Assembly: GCF_004368965.1 (NCBI RefSeq)
Contig: NZ_SORO01000001.1
Coordinates: 1,954,001-2,018,000 of the forward strand
Source of the DNA: Leptospira meyeri
GTDB lineage: Bacteria; Spirochaetota; Leptospiria; Leptospirales; Leptospiraceae
DNA: 64,000 nt
Reading direction: 5' to 3'
Within the stretch, counting starts at the first letter, position 1. Every line of letters begins with the position of its first letter. Positions 27,620 to 37,287 of this stretch are shown here, one piece after another. The notes beneath the pieces are model-generated. The model had not been told where the DNA came from. It worked only from the letters and a program-made list of their open reading frames with translations, and ran no database searches. The translations under genes and the position numbers were made by a program.

Positions 27620-29035
27620 ATGGGTAAACTTCCTGGAATGAATCGAGAACCCATGTTCGGCCTGGAAACCGGCTTTTTATCCAAACAAACCGCAGGTCTG
27701 ATTCGAGGAATCCTCCAAAAACGTTATTCAATCGGCAACTCGACCGTTCCGTTGTTCTCTTCCCCTTCACAACTTTATCCCGGTTTAGACCTTATCTCAG
27801 ACAAAGGAAACCAACCTCTCCAAAAACGATTGGTTGTGGGAAGCATTCGTATGGGATATGGCCACCATCGGATGGCTCTTGCTGTTTATTCCCATTCTTT
27901 AAAAAAACAAATTCCCACATACTTACATGACCTTCTAGCCATCCAATCCCCAGAAGCCACGGCGATCGCCGACATTGATTCCGGTTATAGTTATTTTTCA
28001 AGGCTAAGCGCTGAGATTGGTGGACCAGTAGAATGGCTTTGGGGTGGGCTTATGTCCCAAGGAAATCTTACTTCCCTAGAACTTTCTTGCCAACTAGCAG
28101 AACTCTATAAGGGACTCATGAACGGAATTTCAACAGAATCTCCCATTATCACCACATACCCGTTAAATGGTCAAATTGCAGCTGCATCTGGATTTCAAAA
28201 AACGATCCATCTCGTTTGTGATAACTTCCCACAATACTATTTATTGGTGCCGAGAGCACTCAACCTAGTCCAATCTCCATCTGCCTATTCTAAGTTTATC
28301 CAGATGGGTGTTCCGAAAGAGAACATAGCTGTAGCCGGACATTGGGTATCTGAAGATATTGTAACAAATGCCGTGACTGATAGCGAAAATCGAGTTCGTA
28401 GGATTGATGCAAAAAAATGCCGAAGGTTTCTCATCCCCATTGGTGGAGCTGGTGCCCAAAAAGGATATGTATTAGATTTAATACGACTCTCTAAAAAACA
28501 CCTACAGAACAAAAAAGCAGTATTTTGGATCAATACAGGAGATCATACAAAAGTTTTAAAAGCGTTTGAAGAATTTCTAATTGTTCAAAAAATTTCTTAT
28601 CTATCGATCAATTCGTGGGAGGATTTGATTCAGTTTATCGGACGTCATCCATTACGTTCCGAGGATCAGGAAAACAATCCACCAGTTGTACTATTTCATT
28701 TTCCATCTCATACAGAAGCTTTTTCTGCAACCGACAGACTCATTCGTGTTTCAGATGTCCTTGTCACAAAACCATCAGAACTTGCCTTTTATCCAGTTCC
28801 TAAACTTTTCATTCGCAGAGTGGGAGATCATGAAGCGGCCTCAGTGGTTCGCTCCTTAGAACTTGGGGAAGGAACTGTGGAGTGTAGAGAAGCCAGTCAC
28901 GCAAAAGAACTCATTCATATATTTACCGAATCTGATGATTTGTTACTCCGAATGAACGAGTCTGTGATTAGAAATACTTTGGAAGGAATCTATAACGGAG
29001 GCAAGGCGGCTGTTGAAATGGCAACCGCAAGTTAA
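27620..29035 (+). CDS. GT-B-like protein, distantly related to MGDG-synthase/GT28 glycosyltransferases
   Basis: Protein of 471 residues from ATG 27620, which has AAAGGGA about 8 bp upstream; an in-frame TTG at 27539 overlaps the thiolase start and is not favoured. The segment VVGSIRMGYGHHRMA (about residues 71-85) resembles the nucleotide-sugar GT N-terminal glycine/His motif of diacylglycerol glycosyltransferases. SDVLVTKPSELAFYPVPKLFI (about 395-415) resembles the C-terminal donor-site helix with ADLLVTKPGG-type start. No membrane segment was seen. Function as a peripheral glycosyltransferase is an inference; it may instead be a non-catalytic relative. Confidence 0.7.
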   Translation: MGKLPGMNREPMFGLETGFLSKQTAGLIRGILQKRYSIGNSTVPLFSSPSQLYPGLDLISDKGNQPLQKRLVVGSIRMGYGHHRMALAVYSHSLKKQIPTYLHDLLAIQSPEATAIADIDSGYSYFSRLSAEIGGPVEWLWGGLMSQGNLTSLELSCQLAELYKGLMNGISTESPIITTYPLNGQIAAASGFQKTIHLVCDNFPQYYLLVPRALNLVQSPSAYSKFIQMGVPKENIAVAGHWVSEDIVTNAVTDSENRVRRIDAKKCRRFLIPIGGAGAQKGYVLDLIRLSKKHLQNKKAVFWINTGDHTKVLKAFEEFLIVQKISYLSINSWEDLIQFIGRHPLRSEDQENNPPVVLFHFPSHTEAFSATDRLIRVSDVLVTKPSELAFYPVPKLFIRRVGDHEAASVVRSLELGEGTVECREASHAKELIHIFTESDDLLLRMNESVIRNTLEGIYNGGKAAVEMATAS

Positions 29036-29041
29036 GTTAGT

Positions 29042-29389
29042 TTAGGTTGAAAACTTTTTTTCTAGTTCTTGTCTGGTTGATTCCCAAATCGCAGCAATTT
29101 TTTTTCCCTCTTCTACTGAGGCGTCAATTTCACCGGTTTTTGCAAAAGCTTCTGCTTTGACCACAACCTCAGAAAGTGCTGCCAAACCAAAATTAGCAGC
29201 AACACCTTTGATTTGGTGTAACTCTGCCTGAAGGTCCTTAGGTTCTTTGGAGACCAAAAGACGGCTTAGATTTTCTATCCGAGTTGCCATGTTTTCCAAA
29301 AGAGAGGTGATCATCTCTTTTAACCAGGCCCGGTCCTCAGGATCATTCATATCCACTAAAGATTCTATACGCAACCAATCGATCAGCAA
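29042..29389 (-). CDS. Histidine phosphotransfer (HPt) domain protein
   Basis: Stand-alone four-helix HPt domain. The phospho-accepting His is in LHQIKGVAANFGL (H-x-x-K-G-x5-F-G), the classical signature. It relays phosphate between hybrid kinases and response regulators; no kinase or regulator gene is adjacent. The start is uncertain. TTG 29389 has a GGGTGG-like ribosome-binding site and keeps the conserved-looking IDWLRIESLV start. ATG 29350 would give about 102 residues. ATG 29425 would add a Cys-rich segment that looks unnatural. Confidence 0.85.
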   Translation of the reverse strand: MLIDWLRIESLVDMNDPEDRAWLKEMITSLLENMATRIENLSRLLVSKEPKDLQAELHQIKGVAANFGLAALSEVVVKAEAFAKTGEIDASVEEGKKIAAIWESTRQELEKKFST

Positions 29390-29493
29390 GTTACACCACC
29401 CTACCAAAAGAAAACAGACGCACAAAAGCGTGTAAATTACATTTTAAAAAATCATTTGCATGCCTTCCGAATCGGTTTTTTTTGTAAAACACT

Positions 29494-30300
29494 ATGAAAA
29501 TTCACCCCACTGCCATCATCGATCCGAAGGCGGAGCTCCATGAGTCCGTAGAAGTAGGACCGTTTTGTATCATTGAGAAAGATGTCAAAATCGGAGAAGG
29601 AACCGTCATTGAATCCCATGTCAAAATCCTGTCAGGAACAAGGATTGGTAAGTTCAATAAACTATCTTCGGGGGGAAGTTACGGCGGATTGCCTCAAGAT
29701 TTAGCCTTCAAACCAGAAACAAAGACCTATTTGGAAATTGGAGACCACAACCATTTCCGTGAAAATGTCATTTTGCACCGAGGAACTGTAGAAGGAAAAG
29801 CTACGACCATTGGAAATCATAACTATCTGATGGGAAATGTCCACCTTGCGCATGATGTGATCGTTGGGGACCATAACATTATGGTTCAAAACACTATGCT
29901 TGCAGGCCATGTTGTCATTGGTCATAAAGTTTTTATCTCCGGTTCTGTTGGAGTACACCAATTTGTCCGCGTATCTGATTATGCGATGTTAGCTGGTCTT
30001 ACAAAGGTAGTGAAAGATGTCCCTCCATATGCAACAGTAGACGGACACCCTGGTGCCGTAGTAAGTTTAAATGTTGTAGGTATGAAACGGGCCGGAATTT
30101 CTGCAGATGTTCGTTTGGCAATCAAACGTGTTTACAAAGTAATTTATCACAGTGGCCTTAATACCAAACAAGCTCTTACTGAACTCAAAAAAGATACAAA
30201 CCCAGCACCTGAAGTTCAAAAAATCATCGAATTCTTTGAGTCCAGCAAACGTGGAGTAGTCGATCACCGTTTCGTTTCTGGTGGATCTGACGAAGAATGA
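29494..30300 (+). CDS. lpxA: UDP-N-acetylglucosamine acyltransferase LpxA
   Basis: Protein of 268 residues, first enzyme of lipid A synthesis, transferring a hydroxyacyl chain from acyl-ACP to a UDP-GlcNAc-type sugar. The left-handed beta-helix hexapeptide repeats start at IHPTAIIDPKAELHESVEVG. The catalytic His is in GNVHLAHDVIVGDHNIM, and the C-terminal helical domain follows at about 190. In Leptospira the known LpxA prefers the 3-amino sugar analogue; whether that applies here is not readable. The stop and the galE start overlap as ATGA, so they are coupled. This indicates an LPS-bearing outer membrane. Confidence 0.96.
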   Translation: MKIHPTAIIDPKAELHESVEVGPFCIIEKDVKIGEGTVIESHVKILSGTRIGKFNKLSSGGSYGGLPQDLAFKPETKTYLEIGDHNHFRENVILHRGTVEGKATTIGNHNYLMGNVHLAHDVIVGDHNIMVQNTMLAGHVVIGHKVFISGSVGVHQFVRVSDYAMLAGLTKVVKDVPPYATVDGHPGAVVSLNVVGMKRAGISADVRLAIKRVYKVIYHSGLNTKQALTELKKDTNPAPEVQKIIEFFESSKRGVVDHRFVSGGSDEE

Positions 30301-31265
30301 GAGTGCTCGTTACCGGGGGAGCCGGTTACATTGGTAGCCATATTGTTTTAGAGCTAATGGAACTTGGCCATGAGATCCTTGTGGTGGACGATATGGAAAA
30401 AGGAAACGAGGCTAATTTGTTTCCTGGAAATGAGTTCATCAAAGGGGAAATTCAAAACCCCGAAATTTTAAAACAGGCATTTGCGAAAAAAATAGATGCA
30501 GTGTTTCACTTTGCAGCTTGGAAAGCTGCCGGTGAATCCATGACAGATCCGCTTAAGTACACAATGAACAACTTAAATGGAACTTTCACCTTGTTAGATG
30601 CAATGGTAAAATATGGATGCCAGTATTTTGTTTTTTCCTCTTCGGCAGCAGTTTATGGTGCACCAAAATACCTTCCTATCGATGAAAAACATCCGCTGAA
30701 TCCAGAAAACTACTATGGATATACAAAGTTATGTATCGAAGAGAACTTAGAGTGGTTTGATAAACTAAAAGGTTTAAAATCAGCTAGACTACGATATTTC
30801 AATGCAGCTGGTTACGATCCAAAAGGTAGAATCAAAGGAATTGAAAAAACTCCTGCTAATTTGTTACCCATCATCATGGAAGCAGCTTCTGGAATTCGAA
30901 ACGGTTACGAAATTTTTGGAACCGATTACGAAACTGACGATGGAACTTGTGTTCGTGACTACATCCACGTTTCCGATTTAGCCAAAGCCCATGTTTTGGC
31001 ACTAAACTATATCATGTCGAAAAATGAAAGTTTAACGGTAAATTTAGGTTCGGAAGCCGGCTATTCAGTTAAAGAAATGGCTGACCTTTCTGAAAAGGTA
31101 GTTGGGAAAACAATTTCTCACAAAACAGGCCCTAGACGTGCAGGAGATCCTGCAAAACTTTTAGCATCTTCTGCAAAAGCAAGAGAACTTCTCAATTGGA
31201 AACCAGAGCACAGCGATGCGGAAACGCTGCTTTCTAGTATGTGGAATTTGTATAAAAACTTATAA
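30297..31265 (+). CDS. galE: UDP-glucose 4-epimerase GalE-type
   Basis: Protein of 322 residues, short-chain dehydrogenase type. The NAD fingerprint is VTGGAGYIGSH (5-15), the catalytic pair is YYGYTK (Y-x3-K, at about 142-147), and the Ser is in FVFSSSAAVYG. DYIHVSDLAKAH is typical of GalE. It interconverts UDP-Glc and UDP-Gal (or the N-acetyl forms), supplying sugars for LPS, which fits its coupling to lpxA by a 4-bp overlap. Its stop overlaps the convergent peptidase gene by 6 bp. Confidence 0.93.
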   Translation: MRVLVTGGAGYIGSHIVLELMELGHEILVVDDMEKGNEANLFPGNEFIKGEIQNPEILKQAFAKKIDAVFHFAAWKAAGESMTDPLKYTMNNLNGTFTLLDAMVKYGCQYFVFSSSAAVYGAPKYLPIDEKHPLNPENYYGYTKLCIEENLEWFDKLKGLKSARLRYFNAAGYDPKGRIKGIEKTPANLLPIIMEAASGIRNGYEIFGTDYETDDGTCVRDYIHVSDLAKAHVLALNYIMSKNESLTVNLGSEAGYSVKEMADLSEKVVGKTISHKTGPRRAGDPAKLLASSAKARELLNWKPEHSDAETLLSSMWNLYKNL

Positions 31266-32060
31266 AGAAGGGCTCTGAATTTTTTCACAATCCGGGTTTA
31301 TGGAACGAACATAATCCAAAGCCCGGTCTCCAAGAACTTCCGCCCCTAAAAAACTTCCAGTCAATTGAATCTCTCCCAAAGAATATCCTTTGATCCATTC
31401 TTTTGTTAATTGATTGGAAATAGGAGCATAGGACCAATGCCATTTTTCTTCTTGGTATCCTTTATTGTTTCTTGTCAACAAACTACTGTAAGGTTGACAA
31501 AATCCATATTTTGATGCATTTTGTTTTAACCAATCGTAAAGGATTTTTCCTTTTCCCTTTTCTTCAAAATAAGCATTATCTAATGCATTAATATCAAAAT
31601 CCGTTCCCCAGTGATGACGTGAAGTACCTGGAGCGCTAGAAAATTCTAAAATCAAACCAATGATCTCTTCTTGCGATTTTCCAGTGATCGGAAGACGCAT
31701 TGCTTTTTTTCCAGTGAACTTTGATTCCCAAATTCCTTTTTGGTGGCTAAAATTGCGAAACGAAGAAACCAAAAGGATATGTTGTTTGTAAGAAACTGGT
31801 TTAGAATCTTCGAAATCATTGATCATTTGATGCAGGGCTTTTTTTACATCGGGACGAAGAAAATGTTCTTTTTCATTTTCTTCCAAGATAACCGGCGCTA
31901 GCGGGCCAGGTGAATTAAATTTTCCAGTCAGATATGCAGTTTTTTCGATTCCTAAATACAAATCTGTTTTAGAAGGTTTGACAGGTTTTTCTCCGCAGAC
32001 CAGAAAGAAAGAAACCAACAAAAGGGAAATATACTTAGTTCGAAACATAGTTAAGTTCAT
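31260..32060 (-). CDS. VanY-like D-alanyl-D-alanine carboxypeptidase, lipoprotein
   Basis: M15B-type zinc peptidase of 266 residues. The metal motif SRHHWGTDFDI (about 156-166) supplies His and Asp, and EKWHWSYAP supplies the third ligand; the catalytic acid is the Glu of EKWHW. An N-terminal hydrophobic segment ends in FLVCG, a relaxed spirochaetal lipobox, so it is probably membrane-anchored in the periplasm, trimming peptidoglycan stems. The start may be ATG 32060 or 32048. It follows recG by 14 bp. Confidence 0.9.
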   Translation of the reverse strand: MNLTMFRTKYISLLLVSFFLVCGEKPVKPSKTDLYLGIEKTAYLTGKFNSPGPLAPVILEENEKEHFLRPDVKKALHQMINDFEDSKPVSYKQHILLVSSFRNFSHQKGIWESKFTGKKAMRLPITGKSQEEIIGLILEFSSAPGTSRHHWGTDFDINALDNAYFEEKGKGKILYDWLKQNASKYGFCQPYSSLLTRNNKGYQEEKWHWSYAPISNQLTKEWIKGYSLGEIQLTGSFLGAEVLGDRALDYVRSINPDCEKIQSPSL

Positions 32061-32074
32061 TAAAAATTTTAGGA

Positions 32075-34144
32075 TTAATTCGCAAATAAAAATTTGCCTT
32101 CATTGAATCTTGTACTCAATTCAGTAAGTTCAGAAGGATCATCCAATGGAAAAGAAGATGCATCTTCTTTGGCTTCATCAAGTAAACTCCGATCCGTTAC
32201 CAAATCGGCAATTTTAAATTCAGGCAGTCCGCTTTGTTTGACCCCGAGGAGTTCTCCCGGGCCACGGATCGCCAAATCCTTTTCAGCCAAAAAGTATCCG
32301 TCATTGGAAGTGACAAGTGCTTCTAAACGATCTCTTCCTTCCTCACTGATAAAATCACCTGTCATTAAAATACAAAAACTTTCGATATCACTTCTTCCTA
32401 CACGACCACGTAACTGGTGTAATTGCGAAATTCCAAATCGGTCCGCATGTTCCACTACTAAAATGGTGGCATTGGGAACATCGACGCCCACTTCCACCAC
32501 AGTGGTGGTGACAAGGATTTGGATTTCTCCTGATTTGAATTTTTCCATCACCAATTCTTTTTCTGCACTTTTCATTTTCCCATGTAGCAATCCAATTTTT
32601 AAATCAGGAAAAATATTGGTGCGTAAGTTCTCATAAGCAACTGTACAGGATTCTAAATCTACCTTTTCTGATTCTTCCACTAATGGATATACAATATAAC
32701 ATTGTCTTCCTGAACTCACATACTTACGAATCGAATTATAAACTCCGTTCCTTCGGTCTTCTTTGTACCAACGAGTGTCAATGGGTTTACGGCCTTTGGG
32801 TTTTGTTTTGATATTTACTAAAGTTAAATCACCGTATAAGGTCAGACAAAGGGTTCGAGGGATCGGCGTGGCCGTCATTGCCAAAATATCAGGATTTTTT
32901 CCTTTGGAACGAATGGTTTCTCTTTGGTCCACACCAAACTTATGTTGTTCATCAATCACAACAAGGCCAAGATCAGAAAAAATGACATCCTCTTGTAGTA
33001 AGGAATGTGTTCCAATGATGATATTGGATTCTCCTGTTTTGATCCTCACCAGTTTTTCCGAACGAGTTTTTTTGTTTTCTCCACCAAGCAGTAGTTCTAT
33101 GCCAAGAAAGGGCATATTTCCCATAAATTTATAAATGGTTTGGTAATGTTGGCGCGCCAAAATTTCCGTAGGTGCTAAAAAAACCACTTGGATGTGGTTA
33201 TCAATATAATGTAAACCAATGAGTAAAGCGGTAATTGTTTTTCCAGAACCCACATCCCCTTGGAGCAAAAATGCTGCGGGAGAATCCGAATTCGTTTGTG
33301 ATAAAATAGTAGTTACGGCTATTTTTTGGTCTTCCGTCAACTCGAAGGGAAGATTTTTTTCTAAATTTTCCCTAGAAGGCGATTTGGGAAGTGGCCAAAG
33401 CATCCGTTTTACTTTTTGCCTTTCTCTTTGTTTGTAAAGAAGGAGTCTTTGAAAATAAAAGAACTCTTCATAAGCAAACCGCTTTCGTGCAATTTGTACG
33501 GCTTCCATCGTTTCCGGAAAATGGATCTCATGGAAGGCTTTATCGCGACCAAGTAACTCTCGTTTTTTGATTAGTTTCAGAGGAAGATTTTCAGCAATAT
33601 TTCCACCTTCCAAAACTTGAAACATTAATTTTCGCAGTCCTTTAGAATCAAGGCCTTCCTCTTTTAATGCCTCCGTGGATGGATAAAGGGGAATGATACG
33701 GCCTGCATGGATCGAATCTTCTGGATCATCCTGATCCGACAAAAATTCATATTCAGGATGAACAATTTGGTAACCTTTGAAGTATTCTAGTTTTCCAGAA
33801 ACCACAACCTTCCTGTCCGCGGTGAAGATTTTATGAAAAAAATTCACACCACGAAAGAATACCAAATTAATGCGTTCATTATTTAGAGTCCTGAATCCAA
33901 CAAGTAATCTACTTTTTTTTCCGTGAACAATATAACTATCAGCGATGGTTCCTAGGAGAGTGACCACATCCCCTTGTTTCAAAATAATATCTTTTGTAAA
34001 ATTTCGATCCAAATACCGACGAGGAAAATAAGTCAGTAATTCAAAAAAGGTTGAGATTCCATGGTCTAAAAGGACTGATTTTCTTTTTGGTCCAATCCCT
34101 TTCAGCGAAGACAAACTTTGAGATAAATCAAGTCCTTGTTTCAT
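32075..34144 (-). CDS. recG: ATP-dependent DNA helicase RecG
   Basis: Protein of 689 residues, standard RecG length. An N-terminal wedge/OB domain begins with SSLKGIGPKRKSVLLDHGI, a helix-hairpin-helix-like element. Helicase motifs include I GDVGSGKT (about 295-302), II VIDEQHKFGV, III MTATPIPRT, and VI QLRGRVGRS. It regresses stalled forks and branch-migrates Holliday junctions. Its start overlaps the zinc-ribbon gene by 4 bp, so it belongs to the minus-strand run beginning at 36228. Confidence 0.97.
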   Translation of the reverse strand: MKQGLDLSQSLSSLKGIGPKRKSVLLDHGISTFFELLTYFPRRYLDRNFTKDIILKQGDVVTLLGTIADSYIVHGKKSRLLVGFRTLNNERINLVFFRGVNFFHKIFTADRKVVVSGKLEYFKGYQIVHPEYEFLSDQDDPEDSIHAGRIIPLYPSTEALKEEGLDSKGLRKLMFQVLEGGNIAENLPLKLIKKRELLGRDKAFHEIHFPETMEAVQIARKRFAYEEFFYFQRLLLYKQRERQKVKRMLWPLPKSPSRENLEKNLPFELTEDQKIAVTTILSQTNSDSPAAFLLQGDVGSGKTITALLIGLHYIDNHIQVVFLAPTEILARQHYQTIYKFMGNMPFLGIELLLGGENKKTRSEKLVRIKTGESNIIIGTHSLLQEDVIFSDLGLVVIDEQHKFGVDQRETIRSKGKNPDILAMTATPIPRTLCLTLYGDLTLVNIKTKPKGRKPIDTRWYKEDRRNGVYNSIRKYVSSGRQCYIVYPLVEESEKVDLESCTVAYENLRTNIFPDLKIGLLHGKMKSAEKELVMEKFKSGEIQILVTTTVVEVGVDVPNATILVVEHADRFGISQLHQLRGRVGRSDIESFCILMTGDFISEEGRDRLEALVTSNDGYFLAEKDLAIRGPGELLGVKQSGLPEFKIADLVTDRSLLDEAKEDASSFPLDDPSELTELSTRFNEGKFLFAN

Positions 34145-34542
34145 AGTTCATCCGTTGGTTTTGGAGGTCCAAATCCATTGTCACTTGTTTCAGAAGAATC
34201 CGTTGTATTTTTCTCTGAATCCAAAATCAAATAACAGTATTTACATCCATAAATTTGAGCCTGCTTTTTCCCTTCACTGTTTGTATAGGCAGAAATGGCA
34301 GCATATAAAAATTCGTTTTTGTTTAAGACAGTCCCACAAACAGGGCATAGACGAAGCCTAGGGAGATTGGGATCTTTTTCTTTTCCATACACCTTTCTTG
34401 GATCCCCGACTCGTAAGTTACCTTCCTTTGCCAGACGTTCCTTTTCTTTTTTGTCTAAACTTTGGTTGTCAACGGCAGAGAGAGCATACAAAAAGAAGGC
34501 TACTGTAAATAGAACACCACAAATCGTAAGGAAGGTAACCAT
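34141..34542 (-). CDS. Membrane-anchored zinc-ribbon protein, unknown function
   Basis: Protein of 133 residues: one N-terminal membrane helix (about 3-22), then a soluble region with CPVCGT (about 69-74) and CKYCYL (about 100-105), a C-x2-C...C-x2-C zinc ribbon, and an acidic Ser/Thr-rich tail. It overlaps recG by 4 bp and abuts the phosphoesterase gene, so it is co-transcribed. No known family is assigned. Confidence 0.82.
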   Translation of the reverse strand: MVTFLTICGVLFTVAFFLYALSAVDNQSLDKKEKERLAKEGNLRVGDPRKVYGKEKDPNLPRLRLCPVCGTVLNKNEFLYAAISAYTNSEGKKQAQIYGCKYCYLILDSEKNTTDSSETSDNGFGPPKPTDEL

Positions 34543-35547
34543 TTAATTACCTCGAATGTAATCTTCTGAACTCACTGTGGAAATAGGATTTTGTGAAATC
34601 AACTTTAATTCTTTTTCTGAACAATCCACTTCAATGAGAGTATGCCAATCCTCTCCTCGCAATTGACAAAGATTGGATTGGACTACTTTTTTCCCTTCCA
34701 TAATGATTTCGGCATAATATCCACCTTCCTGAAATCCATGTAAAGAGTCCACAGCACCAAAGTTAGATGGGTTGATGAAAACGGTATTTCTAGTTTTTTT
34801 GATCCCCTGGTCTTCATGCACATGCCCGGACACAACAAGAGAAGGAGATTCATCATCTAAATAACGACGAATCCCTTGGCTTCCGCATTTTCCAACTCCA
34901 GGGATATTATCGAAATATCCATAGGCTGGGTTATGAATCCAACAAATGTCTGGGAGTTCTTCTCGAAAAAAATCTTCCGGTTCGCTGTAATTTTTCCCGT
35001 TTTTGGTGTACTCATGAAAAACAACAGTTAGTTTCTCAGGAATCCCAGAGGTCCAAATGGGAGCCCCACCGTAACCAGAAACTTTTAAATTCTCAAATTC
35101 AAAACTTTTTCGATGAACTTCACGTTGATATAATTCGGTGTATTGTAAATCTAAATCATAATTTCCAGGCAAACAGTAAACAGGCGACTTTGCATATTTA
35201 ATGATTAGTTTTTCGATGATCTCATATTTTTCTTTCATCGTTTTGGCAGCGAGTTTATACAAATCTCGATACTTTTGTGATTTTTCTACGATAGCAGTAG
35301 AATACTTTTCTGGAAAACGAATGGCATGAGTTGTGAAATCAAAAGGAGTGGAATCGTCCTTTCTTTCCGTTAACAAATAATATAATTCTTCTTGGACTCC
35401 ACAAAAATCGATGATACGATCAAAGGAAAAAAAAGCTTTGTAAATAATATCTCCGGAAAACAAATACAAATCTGCCTCAGTGGATTGCAGAATTCGTTTT
35501 AAACCATGAAGTCCATCATGGATATCCGTTAGATAAATGATCTTCAT
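34543..35547 (-). CDS. Calcineurin-like metallophosphoesterase
   Basis: Protein of 334 residues. The metallophosphatase motifs are in order: LTDIHDG (D-x-H, 5-11), FSGDII (G-D, about 29-35), GNYDL (GN-D, about 133-137) and SGHVHEDQG (GHxH, about 234-242). It probably acts on a phosphodiester or nucleotide in the cytoplasm; no signal peptide. It is encoded back to back (no gap) with both neighbours in the recG run. Confidence 0.88.
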   Translation of the reverse strand: MKIIYLTDIHDGLHGLKRILQSTEADLYLFSGDIIYKAFFSFDRIIDFCGVQEELYYLLTERKDDSTPFDFTTHAIRFPEKYSTAIVEKSQKYRDLYKLAAKTMKEKYEIIEKLIIKYAKSPVYCLPGNYDLDLQYTELYQREVHRKSFEFENLKVSGYGGAPIWTSGIPEKLTVVFHEYTKNGKNYSEPEDFFREELPDICWIHNPAYGYFDNIPGVGKCGSQGIRRYLDDESPSLVVSGHVHEDQGIKKTRNTVFINPSNFGAVDSLHGFQEGGYYAEIIMEGKKVVQSNLCQLRGEDWHTLIEVDCSEKELKLISQNPISTVSSEDYIRGN

Positions 35548-36228
35548 TTATTCATTTTCCCAAAGTAACATTTGAATATCTCTGTCCTCTTCAATATAAT
35601 CGATTTTTAAATACTCAGGCCCAAAAAAATCAACGAGAGGTTTTAGAATGGTGGAAGATCTCACAAATATATACAATTCGTTGTTGTCACCAATAATGTA
35701 TTGGATATCAATTTTACCCGCGATGGAAGGAACCAAATTTAAAAAATAATTTAGATCAAAGAGAATTTCCCATTGAAGTCCTGTGATTGATAAAATATGA
35801 GGGGCAGCATTCAAAATGGAGTCAAAAACCTTTTTTTTGTGAAAAGGATCTACTTTACCAAACCACCTAACAAAGTCAAAACGTCTCGGTTTTGTATCCC
35901 AAACTCGGTAACCAACGATTTTCAATCGAGCTTTGTTGTCTTTGACCGATACTGGTTTTAATCGAACTCGATAGTGAATGGATTCCACGTTTAAAAAACG
36001 GGCAATCCAAAGCCATCCCATTCGGTAAACTCCGGTCAATATAACTTCGCCCTTGGTGGAAGAGACATCCAAACTCTCTAAATCGGGATCTTCGGCAATG
36101 ATTTCAGTTGCTATGACCTTCCGTAAGCTACCTAATAGCAAGGTAACTTTGTAATTACTCTTTGGGACCACTTTGGGTGGTAAAAAGAGATTCAGAGGAT
36201 TGAAACGGAGAAGATCCGTTAAAAGCAT
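35548..36228 (-). CDS. Hypothetical protein, first gene of the recG run
   Basis: Protein of 226 residues without a signal peptide or obvious membrane helix and no motif recognised. The composition is that of a soluble mixed alpha/beta protein rich in basic and aromatic residues (KPRRFDFVRWFGKVDPFHKKK at about 109-129). It is divergently transcribed from gpsA across 57 bp and abuts the phosphoesterase gene downstream. Confidence 0.8.
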   Translation of the reverse strand: MLLTDLLRFNPLNLFLPPKVVPKSNYKVTLLLGSLRKVIATEIIAEDPDLESLDVSSTKGEVILTGVYRMGWLWIARFLNVESIHYRVRLKPVSVKDNKARLKIVGYRVWDTKPRRFDFVRWFGKVDPFHKKKVFDSILNAAPHILSITGLQWEILFDLNYFLNLVPSIAGKIDIQYIIGDNNELYIFVRSSTILKPLVDFFGPEYLKIDYIEEDRDIQMLLWENE

Positions 36229-36248
36229 ATTTTAATTTTTATTTTCTA

Positions 36249-36276
36249 TTGCCTTTTTGGAAAGCAGATTTAGAAT
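36249..36276 (+). promoter_or_regulatory. gpsA promoter
   Basis: TTGCCT (36249-36254), 16 bp, TAGAAT (36271-36276). The gpsA ATG at 36286 is 9 bp after the -10 box, so transcription should begin within about 3 bases of the start codon. No ribosome-binding site is present. Confidence 0.6.
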
Positions 36277-36285
36277 ACAGAACTC

Positions 36286-37287
36286 ATGAAGATTGGTATC
36301 ATTGGTGCCGGAAGTTTTGGCACTGCACTAGGTAGTATTTTAGCGGACAAGGGCTACAACGTGACCCTTTGGACACGAAGTGAGGATCAGGCTAGGTCCA
36401 TCAACGAAAACCATATGAATACTAAACATATGCCTGATTTGGTGCTCCCAGAGAAATTAAAAGCAGATACCAATCTCGTCCATGTTGTCAAAGATAAGGA
36501 GATGATTGTTTCGGCTCCCCCAAGCCACGCTCTTTCTGGGATTCTAAAAGAAATAAAAGACCATATTCCACCCAAAGTGCCGATTGTTTCTGCTTCCAAA
36601 GGGATCGAAAATGAAAGCCTAAGACTTGTTTCAGAGATTTTTGAATCTGAACTTCCTGGACAATTCCATTCCCAACTTTCCTATCTCTCAGGACCTAGTT
36701 TTGCGAAAGAAATGGTAAGGCGTGTTCCGACCATTGTATCCATCGCTTCCAAAAACGAGGCCACCGCCAAACGAGTGCAAGAAATCTTTAGTTTTACTTA
36801 CTTCCGGACTTATTGGACTCCCGATGTTGTGGGTGTCGAAGTGGGAGGTGCTTTAAAAAACGTAATCGCCATTGCCGCTGGAGTTGCCGATGGACTAGGC
36901 TTTGGCCAAAATACAAGGGCCGCCCTCATCACACGCGGGTTAAACGAAATCACAAGGATGGGAATCAAAATGGGTGCCGATCCCATGACCTTCCTTGGAC
37001 CTTCCGGTATGGGAGATTTGGTACTTACCTGTTGTGGGGAAGGATCAAGAAATCGAACCGTAGGTTTTCGTTTGGGTCAAGGCGAAAAACTAAAAGATAT
37101 TTTAGCTTCTATGAATGAGGTGGCAGAAGGTGTCAAAACCACTCTCTCTGCTAAAAATCTTTCGGACAAACTGGGTGTGGAAATGGCCATCACCCAGGAA
37201 GTCTATCGAATGTTATACGAAGACAAAGATCCGAAAGAAGTAGTCAAAGCTCTGATGAGCCGTGATCTAAAACGAGAAGGTGTCTAA
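36286..37287 (+). CDS. gpsA: Glycerol-3-phosphate dehydrogenase [NAD(P)+]
   Basis: Protein of 333 residues. The Rossmann fingerprint is [18 protein letters not shown] (5-22). The substrate-site block VSASKGIE (about 103-110), the catalytic Lys in [16 protein letters not shown] (about 187-202), and [12 protein letters not shown] and [13 protein letters not shown] follow in order. It makes sn-glycerol-3-phosphate for phospholipid synthesis. Its stop overlaps that of the convergent MAPEG gene by 4 bp. Confidence 0.97.
   Translation: MKIGIIGAGSFGTALGSILADKGYNVTLWTRSEDQARSINENHMNTKHMPDLVLPEKLKADTNLVHVVKDKEMIVSAPPSHALSGILKEIKDHIPPKVPIVSASKGIENESLRLVSEIFESELPGQFHSQLSYLSGPSFAKEMVRRVPTIVSIASKNEATAKRVQEIFSFTYFRTYWTPDVVGVEVGGALKNVIAIAAGVADGLGFGQNTRAALITRGLNEITRMGIKMGADPMTFLGPSGMGDLVLTCCGEGSRNRTVGFRLGQGEKLKDILASMNEVAEGVKTTLSAKNLSDKLGVEMAITQEVYRMLYEDKDPKEVVKALMSRDLKREGV

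Noticed and set aside
32094..32636. Long open frame antisense to recG.
   Set aside because: Composition and lack of a start context indicate a shadow of the conserved recG frame.
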